NCBI GenBank assembly: GCA_963828075.1
Contig: CAWHDH010000007.1
Span: forward strand, 124,001 to 188,000
DNA length: 64,000 bases
DNA from: JACCYI01 sp963828075
Lineage (GTDB): Bacteria > Actinomycetota > Thermoleophilia > Solirubrobacterales > Solirubrobacteraceae
Direction of reading: 5' to 3'
The position numbers and the translations under genes were made by a program. The notes under the pieces were generated by a model. That model saw nothing but the letters and a program-made list of their open reading frames with translations. It had not been told where the DNA came from and did not search any database. Each line of letters starts with the position of its first letter. The stretch's first letter is position 1. This document shows, one piece after another, positions 17,310 to 23,768 of the stretch.

Positions 17310-17557
17310 GCGGGCTCCTCGATTGGCGCGTTGGAGTCACCGTACAGGCGCGTGACGAGCACCGTGCGAGGTCCGATTTTCTCGACCACCACGACCTCCT
17401 CCCCGGGGGCTATGGAACCGCCGTCGGCGTCGCGCGCGAGGTAGGCCTCGACACCCCCGCGCACGTCGACCAGCACCTCGCCCGTCCGGCCGGGGCGGAT
17501 CGCGCCGGCGCGACTGATCCGGCCCGTGCAGCCGATCGGAGGTTCGTGCTGTGACAT
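17306..17557 (-). CDS. NfeD-like OB-domain protein
   Basis: An 83-residue soluble protein consisting of a small beta-barrel: IGCTGRISRAGAIRPGRTGE, then AYLARDADGGSIAPGEEVVVVEKIGPRTVLVTRL. This pattern (GxxGxxxx..LRPxGxv, then G..v.vve..G..l.V) is the NfeD C-terminal OB fold. It lacks the membrane and protease domains of long NfeD proteins. It overlaps the flotillin start by 4 nt (ATGA), which supports the assignment because short NfeD proteins are encoded with their flotillin partner. ATG 17557 is chosen as the start at the beginning of the homologous region; in-frame codons further upstream would give an unrelated, Arg/Gly-rich extension. Confidence 0.8.
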   Translation of the reverse strand: MSQHEPPIGCTGRISRAGAIRPGRTGEVLVDVRGGVEAYLARDADGGSIAPGEEVVVVEKIGPRTVLVTRLYGDSNAPIEEPA

Positions 17558-17633
17558 CCGGTCGGCAACCCTAATTACGCGGGAGCCATACGGGTTAGCG
17601 GGGGTGGGTCCGCTCCCGGCCGAAAGGGCCCGC
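17558..17633. promoter_or_regulatory. divergent promoter region nfeD-flotillin / manganese catalase
   Basis: 76 nt lie between the divergent starts at 17557 and 17634. It contains an AT-richer TAATTA (17571-17576), a palindromic -10-like hexamer that could serve either direction. GAAAGGG ahead of 17634 is the ribosome-binding site of the catalase. No convincing -35 is visible. Confidence 0.4.
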
Positions 17634-18581
17634 ATGATCCTCCGCATCGACCGGCACGCCACCCAGCTGCCGCCGCCCTCTGATCCCGATCCCAAGGGCG
17701 CCGCCGCCGTCCAGGAGCTCATGGGCGGCCGCTTCGGCGAGATGTCGACCTTCCTGAACTACACGTTCCAGTCGTTCAACTTCCGCGGCCGCCAGAGCGC
17801 CCGGCCGTTCTACGACCTCGTCGCCAACATCGCCGCCGAGGAGTTCGGCCACATCGAGCTCGTCTCCGCCACGATCAACACGATGCTCACCGGCTCGCCT
17901 CTGGACGAGGCCGCGGCGGCAGGCAACCCCCAGCACTTCATCGCCGGCGGCAAGGCCGCCCTCCCCCAGGACTCCAACGGCAAGCCGTGGAACGGCGACT
18001 ACGTCTTCTCCTCCGGCGACCTCGTCGAGGACCTCACCCACAACTTCTTCCTCGAGACCGGCGCGCGGCAGAACAAGCTCAAGGTCTACGAGATGGTCGA
18101 CCACCCCGCGGCCCGCGCGCTGACCGGGTACCTGCTCGTACGCGGCGGCGTCCACCAGGTTGCCTACGCGAGGGCGCTCGAGAACCTCACCGGCGCGAAC
18201 CTGATGAAGCTGTTCCCGTCGCCGCGGATCCCGACGGAGAAGATCCCCGAGTGCCAGCCGCACATCGAGCAAGGGCTGCACACCAAGCTCTACCGCTTCT
18301 CCCCGAGCGACTACCTCGAGCTCCGCGCGGTCTTCAACGGCCAGCACCCGGAGACCGGCGAGGCGCTCGAGGTCGTCGACGAGGCGCCCGAGGGCGTCCC
18401 GCCGATGGACCTCCCGCCCCAGCCCGACGTCTTCGCCCCCGACTACGCGCCCGAGGAGATCGCCGCGATCGCGTTGCGCCTCCGGCAGGCGGCCGGTCTG
18501 CCCGACGAGCCGACCGGCGTCGTCGCTTCGTCGAACGGCGACGGCCTGGTGGGGAAGGTGGTCGACAAGGTCACGCCGTAG
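17634..18581 (+). CDS. manganese catalase
   Basis: Dismutates hydrogen peroxide with a di-manganese centre inside a four-helix bundle. The carboxylate and histidine ligands are visible in ELMGGRFGEMSTFLNYTFQS, in NIAAEEFGHIELVSATIN (EE..H) and in LVEDLTHNFFLETGARQNK, with the last His in RGGVHQVAYARALE. The C-terminal ~80 residues form the long family tail wrapping the neighbouring subunit. The length of 315 residues is usual. ATG 17634 has GAAAGGG about 5 nt upstream; an upstream frame opening at 17526 would overlap the divergent gene and adds no homologous residues. Likely monocistronic and stress-induced. Confidence 0.95.
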   Translation: MILRIDRHATQLPPPSDPDPKGAAAVQELMGGRFGEMSTFLNYTFQSFNFRGRQSARPFYDLVANIAAEEFGHIELVSATINTMLTGSPLDEAAAAGNPQHFIAGGKAALPQDSNGKPWNGDYVFSSGDLVEDLTHNFFLETGARQNKLKVYEMVDHPAARALTGYLLVRGGVHQVAYARALENLTGANLMKLFPSPRIPTEKIPECQPHIEQGLHTKLYRFSPSDYLELRAVFNGQHPETGEALEVVDEAPEGVPPMDLPPQPDVFAPDYAPEEIAAIALRLRQAAGLPDEPTGVVASSNGDGLVGKVVDKVTP

Positions 18582-18630
18582 GGCCCCGCGCGACTTGACC
18601 CGCGACCGGCGGCGGGCATAGGTTCGAGGC

Positions 18631-19458
18631 ATGACGGCGATCGAGCCGGATGCGTTCGACGCCTTCGAAGCCGCCGGCTGGGAGGACCGCGCATCCGGCT
18701 ATCACCGGTTCCTCGGCTCCATCACCGGCCGGCTGGTCGAGCCGCTCCTCGATGCCGCGCGCGTCACGGCGGGCACGCGGGTGCTCGACATCGCGACCGG
18801 TCCCGGCTATGTCGCGGCCCAGGCGGCCGAACGAGGAGCGTCCGTCGTCGGCGTGGATCGCGCCGGTTCGATGGTCGCCCTCGCTCGTGAGTTCCATCCC
18901 GGGCTCGAGTTCCGCGAGGCGGAGGCGCAGTCGCTTCCCTTCGAGGACGCATCGTTCGACGCCGTCCTTGGCAACTTCGTGATCCTCCACCTCGGACGCC
19001 CCGAGCAGGCGGCAGCCGAGTTCGCGAGGGTCCTGGCACCCGGCGGCCGGCTCGCACTGACCGCCTGGGACGTCCCCGATCGCGCCCGCTTCATCGGCGT
19101 CTTCCTCGACGCCGTGGCGGAGGCGGGAGCGACGCCGCCGGACGACATCCCGATGGGCCCCGACTTCTTCCGCTTCTCGGTCGACGAGGAGTTCGACGGG
19201 CTGTTCCGAGAGCTCGGCCTCGACGATCGCGAGGTCAGCACGATCGCCTTCACCCACCGCGTCTCGACGGCGGACGAGCTCTGGGACGGACTCCTCGCCG
19301 GGGCGGTGCGCACCTCCGCGCTGATCTTCGGGCAGTCGGAGCAGACGCAACGACGGATCCGCGAAGCGTTCGATCGGCGCGTCGACGAGTTTCGAGTTGC
19401 GGGAGCTCTCGAGCTGCCCGTCTCCGCCAAGCTCGCCAGCGGGCGCAAACCGGGTTGA
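18631..19458 (+). CDS. class I SAM-dependent methyltransferase
   Basis: A 275-residue Rossmann-fold methyltransferase of the UbiE/COQ5-like Methyltransf_11 type. Motif I is VLDIATGPGYVAAQAAERGA (VLDxxxGxG) and motif II VVGVDRAGSMV. The post-I acidic segment AEAQSLPFEDASFDAVLGNFVILHL and the LAPGGRLALTAWD strand are all present. A C-terminal cap (about 165-275) probably makes the substrate pocket. The substrate cannot be inferred. It is followed by a tRNA gene on the same strand, with no operon partner visible. Confidence 0.88.
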   Translation: MTAIEPDAFDAFEAAGWEDRASGYHRFLGSITGRLVEPLLDAARVTAGTRVLDIATGPGYVAAQAAERGASVVGVDRAGSMVALAREFHPGLEFREAEAQSLPFEDASFDAVLGNFVILHLGRPEQAAAEFARVLAPGGRLALTAWDVPDRARFIGVFLDAVAEAGATPPDDIPMGPDFFRFSVDEEFDGLFRELGLDDREVSTIAFTHRVSTADELWDGLLAGAVRTSALIFGQSEQTQRRIREAFDRRVDEFRVAGALELPVSAKLASGRKPG

Positions 19459-19515
19459 GCGCCCCGTACGGGGTCTCGGCCGCATCTCCGACCTGAGCTA
19501 GGATCCCCGGCCCCC

Positions 19516-19589
19516 GCCGGAGTAGCTCAGTCGGTTAGAGCAGCGGAATCATAATCCGCGTGTCGGGGGTTCGAGTCCCTCCTCCGGCA
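19516..19589 (+). tRNA. tRNA with CAT anticodon (elongator Met, or Ile2)
   Basis: Folds as a complete 74-nt cloverleaf: acceptor GCCGGAG/CTCCGGC, D arm GCTC/GAGC, anticodon stem GCGGA/TCCGC with loop ATCATAA (anticodon CAT), variable GTGTC, T arm GGGGG-TTCGAGT-CCCTC and discriminator A. No CCA is encoded. The paired 1-72 position excludes initiator tRNA, which has a mismatch. CAT-anticodon tRNAs can be elongator Met or, after lysidine modification by TilS, Ile for AUA; the sequence alone does not separate these. Confidence 0.95.
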
Positions 19590-19595
19590 TCACAT

Positions 19596-19617
19596 AAACC
19601 CTGCAAACGCGGGGTTT
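19596..19617 (+). terminator. rho-independent terminator of the tRNA gene
   Basis: AAACCCTGC and GCGGGGTTT form a 9-bp stem (one G-T pair) around the tetraloop AAAC. It starts 6 nt after the tRNA and is followed by a short T-containing tract (TTTCTTACG). A compact, symmetrical hairpin that could act in both directions. Confidence 0.85.
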
Positions 19618-19660
19618 CTTACGTTTGTGTCCGTCCGGCCGGGATGGGATTGTGTACTGC

Positions 19661-20215
19661 ATGGCGGGCAAGCCCTCGGAACGGTTCGTGTGGGCGGTGG
19701 ACATTCTGGCGCTCGACCCAGCCGATCGTGTGCTGGAGGTCGGCTGTGGACACGGGGTGGCCGTATCGCTGGTCTGCGAGCGGCTGACCAGCGGACGGAT
19801 CACCGCGATCGATCGCTCGGAGAAGATGATTGAGATGGCCGCGCGTCGGAATCGCGAGCACGTCGCGGGAGGAAGGGCGGTGCTCAAGACGGCCGCGCTC
19901 GAGAAAGCCGACTTCGTGGACGAGCGATTCGACAAGGTCTTCGCCTTCAACGTCGCGCCCTTCTGGCTTCAGCCGAAGGAGGCGCTGGGGATCGTCCGGC
20001 GCCATCTCGCCCCCGATGGAGCGGTCTATCTCTTCTGGGATGCTCGCCACACGCAGCCCGGCCGAGCTCGCGACCTGGCGGACCGGCTGAGCGGGAGGAT
20101 CCGGCTGGCCGAGTTCTCCGTGAACCAAGTGCTGGTCAAGGACCTGCGCCCGGTTCCCGCAGTTTGCGTGATCGGGCGGCCCCAGCTACTTCCCCCGGAT
20201 AAACGGCACTGGTGA
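19661..20215 (+). CDS. class I SAM-dependent methyltransferase (short)
   Basis: A 184-residue methyltransferase-fold protein. It starts MAGKPSERFVWAVDILAL and has motif I VLEVGCGHGVAVSLVCERL, the acidic end of strand 2 ITAIDRSEKMIEMAARR, and VFAFNVAPFWLQPKEALG, followed by HLAPDGAVYLFWDARH, the usual strand-5 segment. It lacks a separate substrate-binding cap, so it is a minimal domain. ATG 19661 coincides with the start of the conserved region; an upstream GTG-type start at 19625 would overlap nothing but adds 12 non-homologous residues. Its substrate is unknown. A strong hairpin lies 15 nt after its stop. Confidence 0.85.
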   Translation: MAGKPSERFVWAVDILALDPADRVLEVGCGHGVAVSLVCERLTSGRITAIDRSEKMIEMAARRNREHVAGGRAVLKTAALEKADFVDERFDKVFAFNVAPFWLQPKEALGIVRRHLAPDGAVYLFWDARHTQPGRARDLADRLSGRIRLAEFSVNQVLVKDLRPVPAVCVIGRPQLLPPDKRHW

Positions 20216-20230
20216 GGGGCCGGAATGAGA

Positions 20231-20259
20231 ACGGCCGCGCCCTTGGAAAGCGCGGCCGT
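20231..20259. terminator. bidirectional hairpin terminator between convergent genes
   Basis: ACGGCCGCGC (20231-20240) pairs perfectly with GCGCGGCCGT (20250-20259) around a 9-nt loop. It sits between the methyltransferase stop (20215) and the convergent transposase remnant (20312). There is no T tract, as is common for GC-rich actinomycete terminators. Confidence 0.65.
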
Positions 20260-20311
20260 CTCGGTGGGTGTCGGCGCCCGGGCGGGTGAGGTCCGGGCTC
20301 GGGGAATGCTG

Positions 20312-20958
20312 TCAGGCGGTCCGGATGGCGAGCGTGTCGAGGTTGTAGGTGAGGATGCCCCAGCTGGTCCAGGTCTGCTGGCCGTCATGGCCTTTGAGGC
20401 GGGACCGGCGCAGGCCGTAGCCGCGCTTGAGGTGACTGATGCGGCCCTCGATGCCGGTGCGGTAGCGGGCCTGGCGCTTGCGGGTGCGTCGCGAGCCGGG
20501 CTCGTGGCGGCCGGAGATGAACACGCTCGTCTGATCGGGGACGCTGTCGCGGGTCCGGCCGGCCTGAAAGCCGCCATCGCAGACCAGCTCGCGTGGGGTG
20601 ATGCCGAGACGGCCGAGCTCGGTGATCGTGTCGGGCAGCAGGGTGGTCTCGGCCGGGTTGCCGGGCCGGGTCGCGGCGGGCAGGACGAACCCGCGCGCGC
20701 CGCGACGGGTGTGCTCGGTCACTTCGGCGATCTGCGCGACGTAGCCGAACTCGGTCGGCTTGGCGAGCTTGCCCTTGCGGATCGGCCGGGCGTCCGGATC
20801 GGAGATCGACACCAGCCGGTCGGTGATCTTCAGCCCCCGCGCGCGACGACTGATCTGCTCGGCGACCTTCTCGCAGCGCTCGGCGAGCTGCTCGAGCTTG
20901 GCCGCCGCGCGCAGCTTGGCCCGCGCGCCGCGGCCCCCGGGCCGCCCGGCGCGCCCGC
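20312..20958 (-). mobile_element. ISNCY-like transposase, N-terminally truncated
   Basis: The minus strand encodes the C-terminal ~215 residues of a DDE transposase of the type annotated as ISNCY family in actinomycetes. From upstream to downstream it reads KLEQLAERCEKVAEQISRR, DRLVSISDPDARPIRKGKL, KPTEFGYVAQIAEVTEHTRR, LVCDGGFQAG, then RTGIEGRISHLKRGYGLRRS with the final Glu-containing EGRISHLKR, and NLDTLAIRT. The N-terminal half is missing: at about 20958 the frame is replaced by IS110 sequence. The only ATG inside the remaining frame is at 20812. Almost certainly inactive. Confidence 0.8.
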
Positions 20959-21300
20959 GCGATCGCCCAGCAGAAGCCGGTGAGCGCGCGGGCGGCGGCG
21001 ACGGCGATGATCGTGCGGCGCTTGGCGCGTTGCTCGAGCCGCGCCCAGGTGCGGTACAGGCGCTGCTGCGCGCTCCAGGCGATCGCGACCGCCTCGGCGG
21101 GCTGACCGGTCTGGCGGGCGGTCAGGGCCTTGCCGATCGCGGGTCGGTTGCGGTAGTGCCAGCCGGCCTCGATGAGCAGGCGGCGGGCGTGGCCGGAGCC
21201 GGTCTTGGTGATCGCGCCCAGCCGGCGCTGTCGACCGGTCGTGGATTCGCTGGGGACCAGCCCGACGTAGCTCCGGCATTCGGGCTCGACGGCACGCAGC
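20959..21300 (-). mobile_element. IS110-family transposase, C-terminal fragment
   Basis: In a frame different from its neighbour, the minus strand reads CRSYVGLVPSESTTGRQRRL, then GAITKTGSGHARRLLIEAGW, and AIAWSAQQRLYRTWARLEQR up to ALTGFCWAIA. This is the Transposase_20 (second catalytic, serine-containing) domain of IS110-type recombinases. The N-terminal DEDD RuvC-like domain is absent, and the extreme C-terminus is joined directly to the ISNCY-like fragment. Both ends are therefore broken, and the piece borders the alpha/beta-hydrolase remnant at about 21300. Confidence 0.8.
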
Positions 21301-21304
21301 GCAG

Positions 21305-21707
21305 CGAGTGGCGTGCGGCGCGCCTCGCGCCGGTCGCCGCCGGGCTGAGGCCTGCCGAGTTCGCCGAGGATGCGTTGCGGTCCGTGGCCGGTCCGGGGTG
21401 CTCGGCGGAGGTGATCTCCACACAGCGGCGGGCGATGGAACGCGCATCGGCGGCCGGATTTCGGATCGCCGTCGATTGTGTCGCCGCACACGACCTTCGG
21501 CATCGCCTCGGCGGCATCCGCGCACGAACGCTGGTGATCGTGGGCGCGGAAGACCGCGAGACGCCCGTGGCGTACGCTCGGGCGCTGGCCGCCGCGATCC
21601 CGTCCGGGCGGCTCGAGTTCGTGCCCGGCGCGGGTCACCTGGTCGCCGCCGAGGCGCCCGCTGCGGTGAATCGGCTCCTGGTCGCCCATCTCGAGGCGAC
21701 CGCGTGA
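21305..21707 (+). pseudogene. alpha/beta-hydrolase, C-terminal fragment
   Basis: The plus strand encodes about 134 residues of the C-terminal half of an alpha/beta-hydrolase: a cap-like segment (PAEFAEDALRSVAGPG, MERASAAGFRIAVDCVAAHD), the penultimate strand RARTLVIVGAEDRETPVAYA with the acid residue region, and FVPGAGHLVAAEAPAAVNRL with the catalytic His of GAGH. The nucleophile-containing N-terminal half is missing and the frame merges into IS110 sequence. Its TGA overlaps the following GTG by 4 nt, a relic of an operon. In nicotinate clusters an enzyme of this fold (NicD deformylase) neighbours NicX, which makes such an origin conceivable. Confidence 0.7.
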
Positions 21708-21860
21708 CGGAGTGGCGCTGGCTCGAGCCGTTCGCCGCCCACTTTCGTGGCTGTGGGCTCAGGCCCGGTGAGCAGGTCGCGGTCTTGAGCGAGTCGGCGA
21801 GCCGGCCCGCGATCATCGACAGCGCACGCCTGGCGAGCCAGATGCTCGGCGGTCAGGTGC
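21704..21860 (+). pseudogene. M29/NicX-like enzyme, N-terminal fragment
   Basis: From GTG 21704 the frame reads MTEWRWLEPFAAHFRGCGLR, then PGEQVAVLSESASRPAIIDS and ARLASQMLGGQV. This resembles the first Rossmann-like lobe of M29-type proteins, including 2,5-dihydroxypyridine dioxygenase (NicX), which open with a W..F..CGL.PGE.V.VLSES pattern. After about 52 residues the frame continues directly into LysR-type sequence, so the rest of the gene has been deleted. The GTGA overlap with the preceding hydrolase remnant suggests they were once co-translated. Confidence 0.55.
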
Positions 21861-22119
21861 TCAGCTGCGACCGGCTCGCGATCGCGCTCGACCTGGTGCG
21901 CGCGGGCGTCGGCCACGCGATTCTCCCCGTCTCGGCGTCTCACTCGACGAGCCCGGCGTCCGCGTCGTCGAGCTCGCCGAGCAGCTGCCCGCCCGCTCGA
22001 TCTCACTGATCTGGCTCAACGCACGCCGCTTCCCGCACGAGTTCGCGCAGACTGTCGCCCTCACCCGCACGGCCGACCAGCAGCACACCATCGATGAAGC
22101 GCTCCAAGCCGCGGCATGA
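21861..22119 (+). pseudogene. LysR-type regulator, C-terminal fragment with frameshift
   Basis: The stretch CDRLAIALDLVRAGVGHAIL, then PVSA, fits the effector domain of a LysR regulator. From about 21945 the continuation is in the next frame: VSLDEPGVRVVELAEQLPAR, SISLIWLNARRFPHEFAQTV and a tail ending DEALQAAA before TGA 22117-22119. So the gene lacks its DNA-binding N-terminus and has at least one single-base frameshift. It abuts the M29-like fragment without spacing. Confidence 0.6.
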
Positions 22120-22147
22120 CCCAGGGCCACGCTCGAACGGCGGATCG

Positions 22148-22243
22148 ATGGAGAACTACAGACGAAGCCGCACTCGGCCGAAAACAATGGCTGAGGTGCA
22201 GACCAGCAGGCCCCCATCCTCGACCGACCCCGCCACAACGTGA
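22148..22243 (+). CDS. possible 31-residue leader ORF
   Basis: ATG 22148 opens a 31-residue frame (MENYRRSRTRPKTMAEVQTS...) whose TGA overlaps the GTG start of the TasA-like gene by 4 nt (GTGA). The N-terminus is basic; there is no recognisable domain. The overlap geometry is the only argument that it is translated; it may be random sequence left by the preceding degraded zone. Confidence 0.25.
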   Translation: MENYRRSRTRPKTMAEVQTSRPPSSTDPATT

Positions 22244-23544
22244 GCGCCGACCGCGCGCGCCTCCTGCGCCTCCTGCGTCGCGGAGGGCTGCTGTGGTGGG
22301 CGATCGTGCTGGCGGTTGCCACCATCAGCGTCGGCGCCGCCTACGCGGCCTTCTCAGCCAGGACGCAGAACACCGGCAACCAGATCACGTCGGGCACGGT
22401 CGCGCTGTCGGACAACGACAGCGGCACGGCCATGCTGTCGCTGTCCAACGCCGCCCTCGGCGCGACCGACACGAGTTGCATCCGGACGACGTTCGGCGGC
22501 ACGCTCGCGTCGAGTGTCCGCCACCACGCCGCCGTCGCGGGCACGCTGGCGCCGTACCTCACGCTGAAGGTCACCCGCGGCTCGGGCGCCGGGACGTTCG
22601 ACAGCTGCACCGGATTCACCGCCGACACGACGAACTACACCGGCGCGGGTGCGGGCGTGATCTACGACGGCAACCTCTCGAGCTACCCCACGTCATACGC
22701 AGCGGCGATCGTCGACCCGACCGACAACGGCTCGGGCAGCTACGCCGGGACGATCAGCGCCGTGCCGAGCCTCGTCAACTACTGGCGCCTCGGCGACACC
22801 TCGCCGAGCACCACGGCGGTTGACATCGAGAGCGCCAACAACGGCACCTACACCAACGGTCCGACGCTCGGGGTGGCGGGGGCTCCGGGCGGCGGCTCGG
22901 ACACCGCCGTCCAGTTCGACGGGGTCAACGACTACGTGACCGCCACGCGGCAGATCGCCGACGACTTCTCCATCGAGTTCTGGTTCAAGTCGACGCAGGG
23001 CCTCGGCACCGACCCTCGCTGGTCGCAGGGCGCCGGCATGGTCGACGGGAACGTGTCGGGGACGAACAACGACTTCGGGGTCTCGCTGCGCTCCGACGGC
23101 CGGGTCGTCGCCGGCGTCGGCGGCAGCTCCGACGTGTCGATCGTCTCGACCAACGGCGGCTACGACGACGGTGGCTGGCACCACGTCGTGTTCACGCGCG
23201 AGAAGGCGACGCGGGCGCTGAACCTCTACGTCGACGGCTCGAGCGCCGCCACCGGCACCGGCAGCACCACGGCGAGTCTGACCAGCCCAGCGAACCTCAA
23301 CTTCGGCAGGCTGGCGAGCGCGGCGAACTACTTCGCGGGCACGCTCGACGAGGTCGCGACCTACAACACGGTGCTGAGCGGGCCGACGGTCGCCGCTCAC
23401 GCCAGCGCGACCAGCACGACGCCGGAGACCTGGACCACCGGCGAGACCCACGACTACAAGTTCCAGATCACGTTGCAGAACAACGTCGCCGCGAAAGGGA
23501 AGTCGGCGACGGCGACCTTCACCTTCCAGGCGGCCAGCCAATGA
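22240..23544 (+). CDS. TasA/CalY-like secreted protein with inserted LamG lectin domain
   Basis: A 434-residue exported protein. The N-terminus (LLWWAIVLAVATISVGAAYA, then AFSARTQNTGNQITSGTV) is the SipW-type signal found on TasA/camelysin fibre proteins. The end (YKFQITLQNNVAAKGKSATA, then TFTFQA) is the matching last strand of the TasA-like jelly roll. Between them, residues ~165-385 form a concanavalin/LamG domain: LVNYWRLGD, AVQFDGVNDYVTA, FSIEFWFKS, GGWHHVVFTREKATRALNLY and NFGRLASAANYFAGTLDEVA. A carbohydrate-binding domain thus interrupts a fibre-type fold. GTG 22240 gives a short basic n-region. Likely a surface or matrix component; its stop overlaps the next small gene by 4 nt. Confidence 0.78.
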   Translation: MSADRARLLRLLRRGGLLWWAIVLAVATISVGAAYAAFSARTQNTGNQITSGTVALSDNDSGTAMLSLSNAALGATDTSCIRTTFGGTLASSVRHHAAVAGTLAPYLTLKVTRGSGAGTFDSCTGFTADTTNYTGAGAGVIYDGNLSSYPTSYAAAIVDPTDNGSGSYAGTISAVPSLVNYWRLGDTSPSTTAVDIESANNGTYTNGPTLGVAGAPGGGSDTAVQFDGVNDYVTATRQIADDFSIEFWFKSTQGLGTDPRWSQGAGMVDGNVSGTNNDFGVSLRSDGRVVAGVGGSSDVSIVSTNGGYDDGGWHHVVFTREKATRALNLYVDGSSAATGTGSTTASLTSPANLNFGRLASAANYFAGTLDEVATYNTVLSGPTVAAHASATSTTPETWTTGETHDYKFQITLQNNVAAKGKSATATFTFQAASQ

Positions 23545-23681
23545 GGGTGTGGCGCCGCATCCTGCTCCTCGGGGCCATCATCGCGGCCGCGGTCGTGCTC
23601 GGCATGGCCGTCGGAGCGAGCCTGGCCGCGTTCTCCGCCACGACGTCGAACGGCGCCAACTCCTTCTCGGCGGCTCCCTGA
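23541..23681 (+). CDS. 46-residue secreted microprotein with SipW-type signal
   Basis: ATG 23541 lies inside the stop of the preceding gene (ATGA) and opens a 46-residue protein: a basic MRVWRR start, a long hydrophobic helix (ILLLGAIIAAAVVLGMAVGA), then SLAAFSATTSNGANSFSAAP and a stop. The AAFSATTSN..NSF pattern repeats the cleavage region of the TasA-like neighbour, so after processing only ~15 residues would be released, or the peptide stays as a membrane anchor. Tight overlap with its neighbour suggests it is expressed. It could be a fibre accessory, a peptide signal, or a truncated TasA-like gene. Confidence 0.6.
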   Translation: MRVWRRILLLGAIIAAAVVLGMAVGASLAAFSATTSNGANSFSAAP

Positions 23682-23690
23682 CCCCGCGAC

Positions 23691-23719
23691 TTGACAGACC
23701 GGGGCCGCGCGCCTAGCGT
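23691..23719 (+). promoter_or_regulatory. sigma-70-type promoter of the dehydrogenase gene
   Basis: TTGACA (23691-23696), a 17-nt spacer, then TAGCGT (23714-23719). It is the clearest housekeeping-type promoter in the window. It starts 9 nt after the microprotein stop and directs transcription of the dehydrogenase/LamG pair. Confidence 0.75.
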
Positions 23720-23720
23720 T

Positions 23721-23736
23721 CGGCAAACGCTTTCCG
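23721..23736. promoter_or_regulatory. LacI-family-type operator
   Basis: CGGCAAACGCTTTCCG is a near-palindrome with the AAnCGnTT core and central CG typical of LacI/GalR-family operators (12 of 16 positions symmetric). It begins 2 nt after the -10 hexamer and so covers the expected transcription start, the position of a repressor site. No LacI-type gene is in the window. Confidence 0.6.
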
Positions 23737-23768
23737 ATACTCGGTAAATCTGGCAGGGGGTACTCGAG

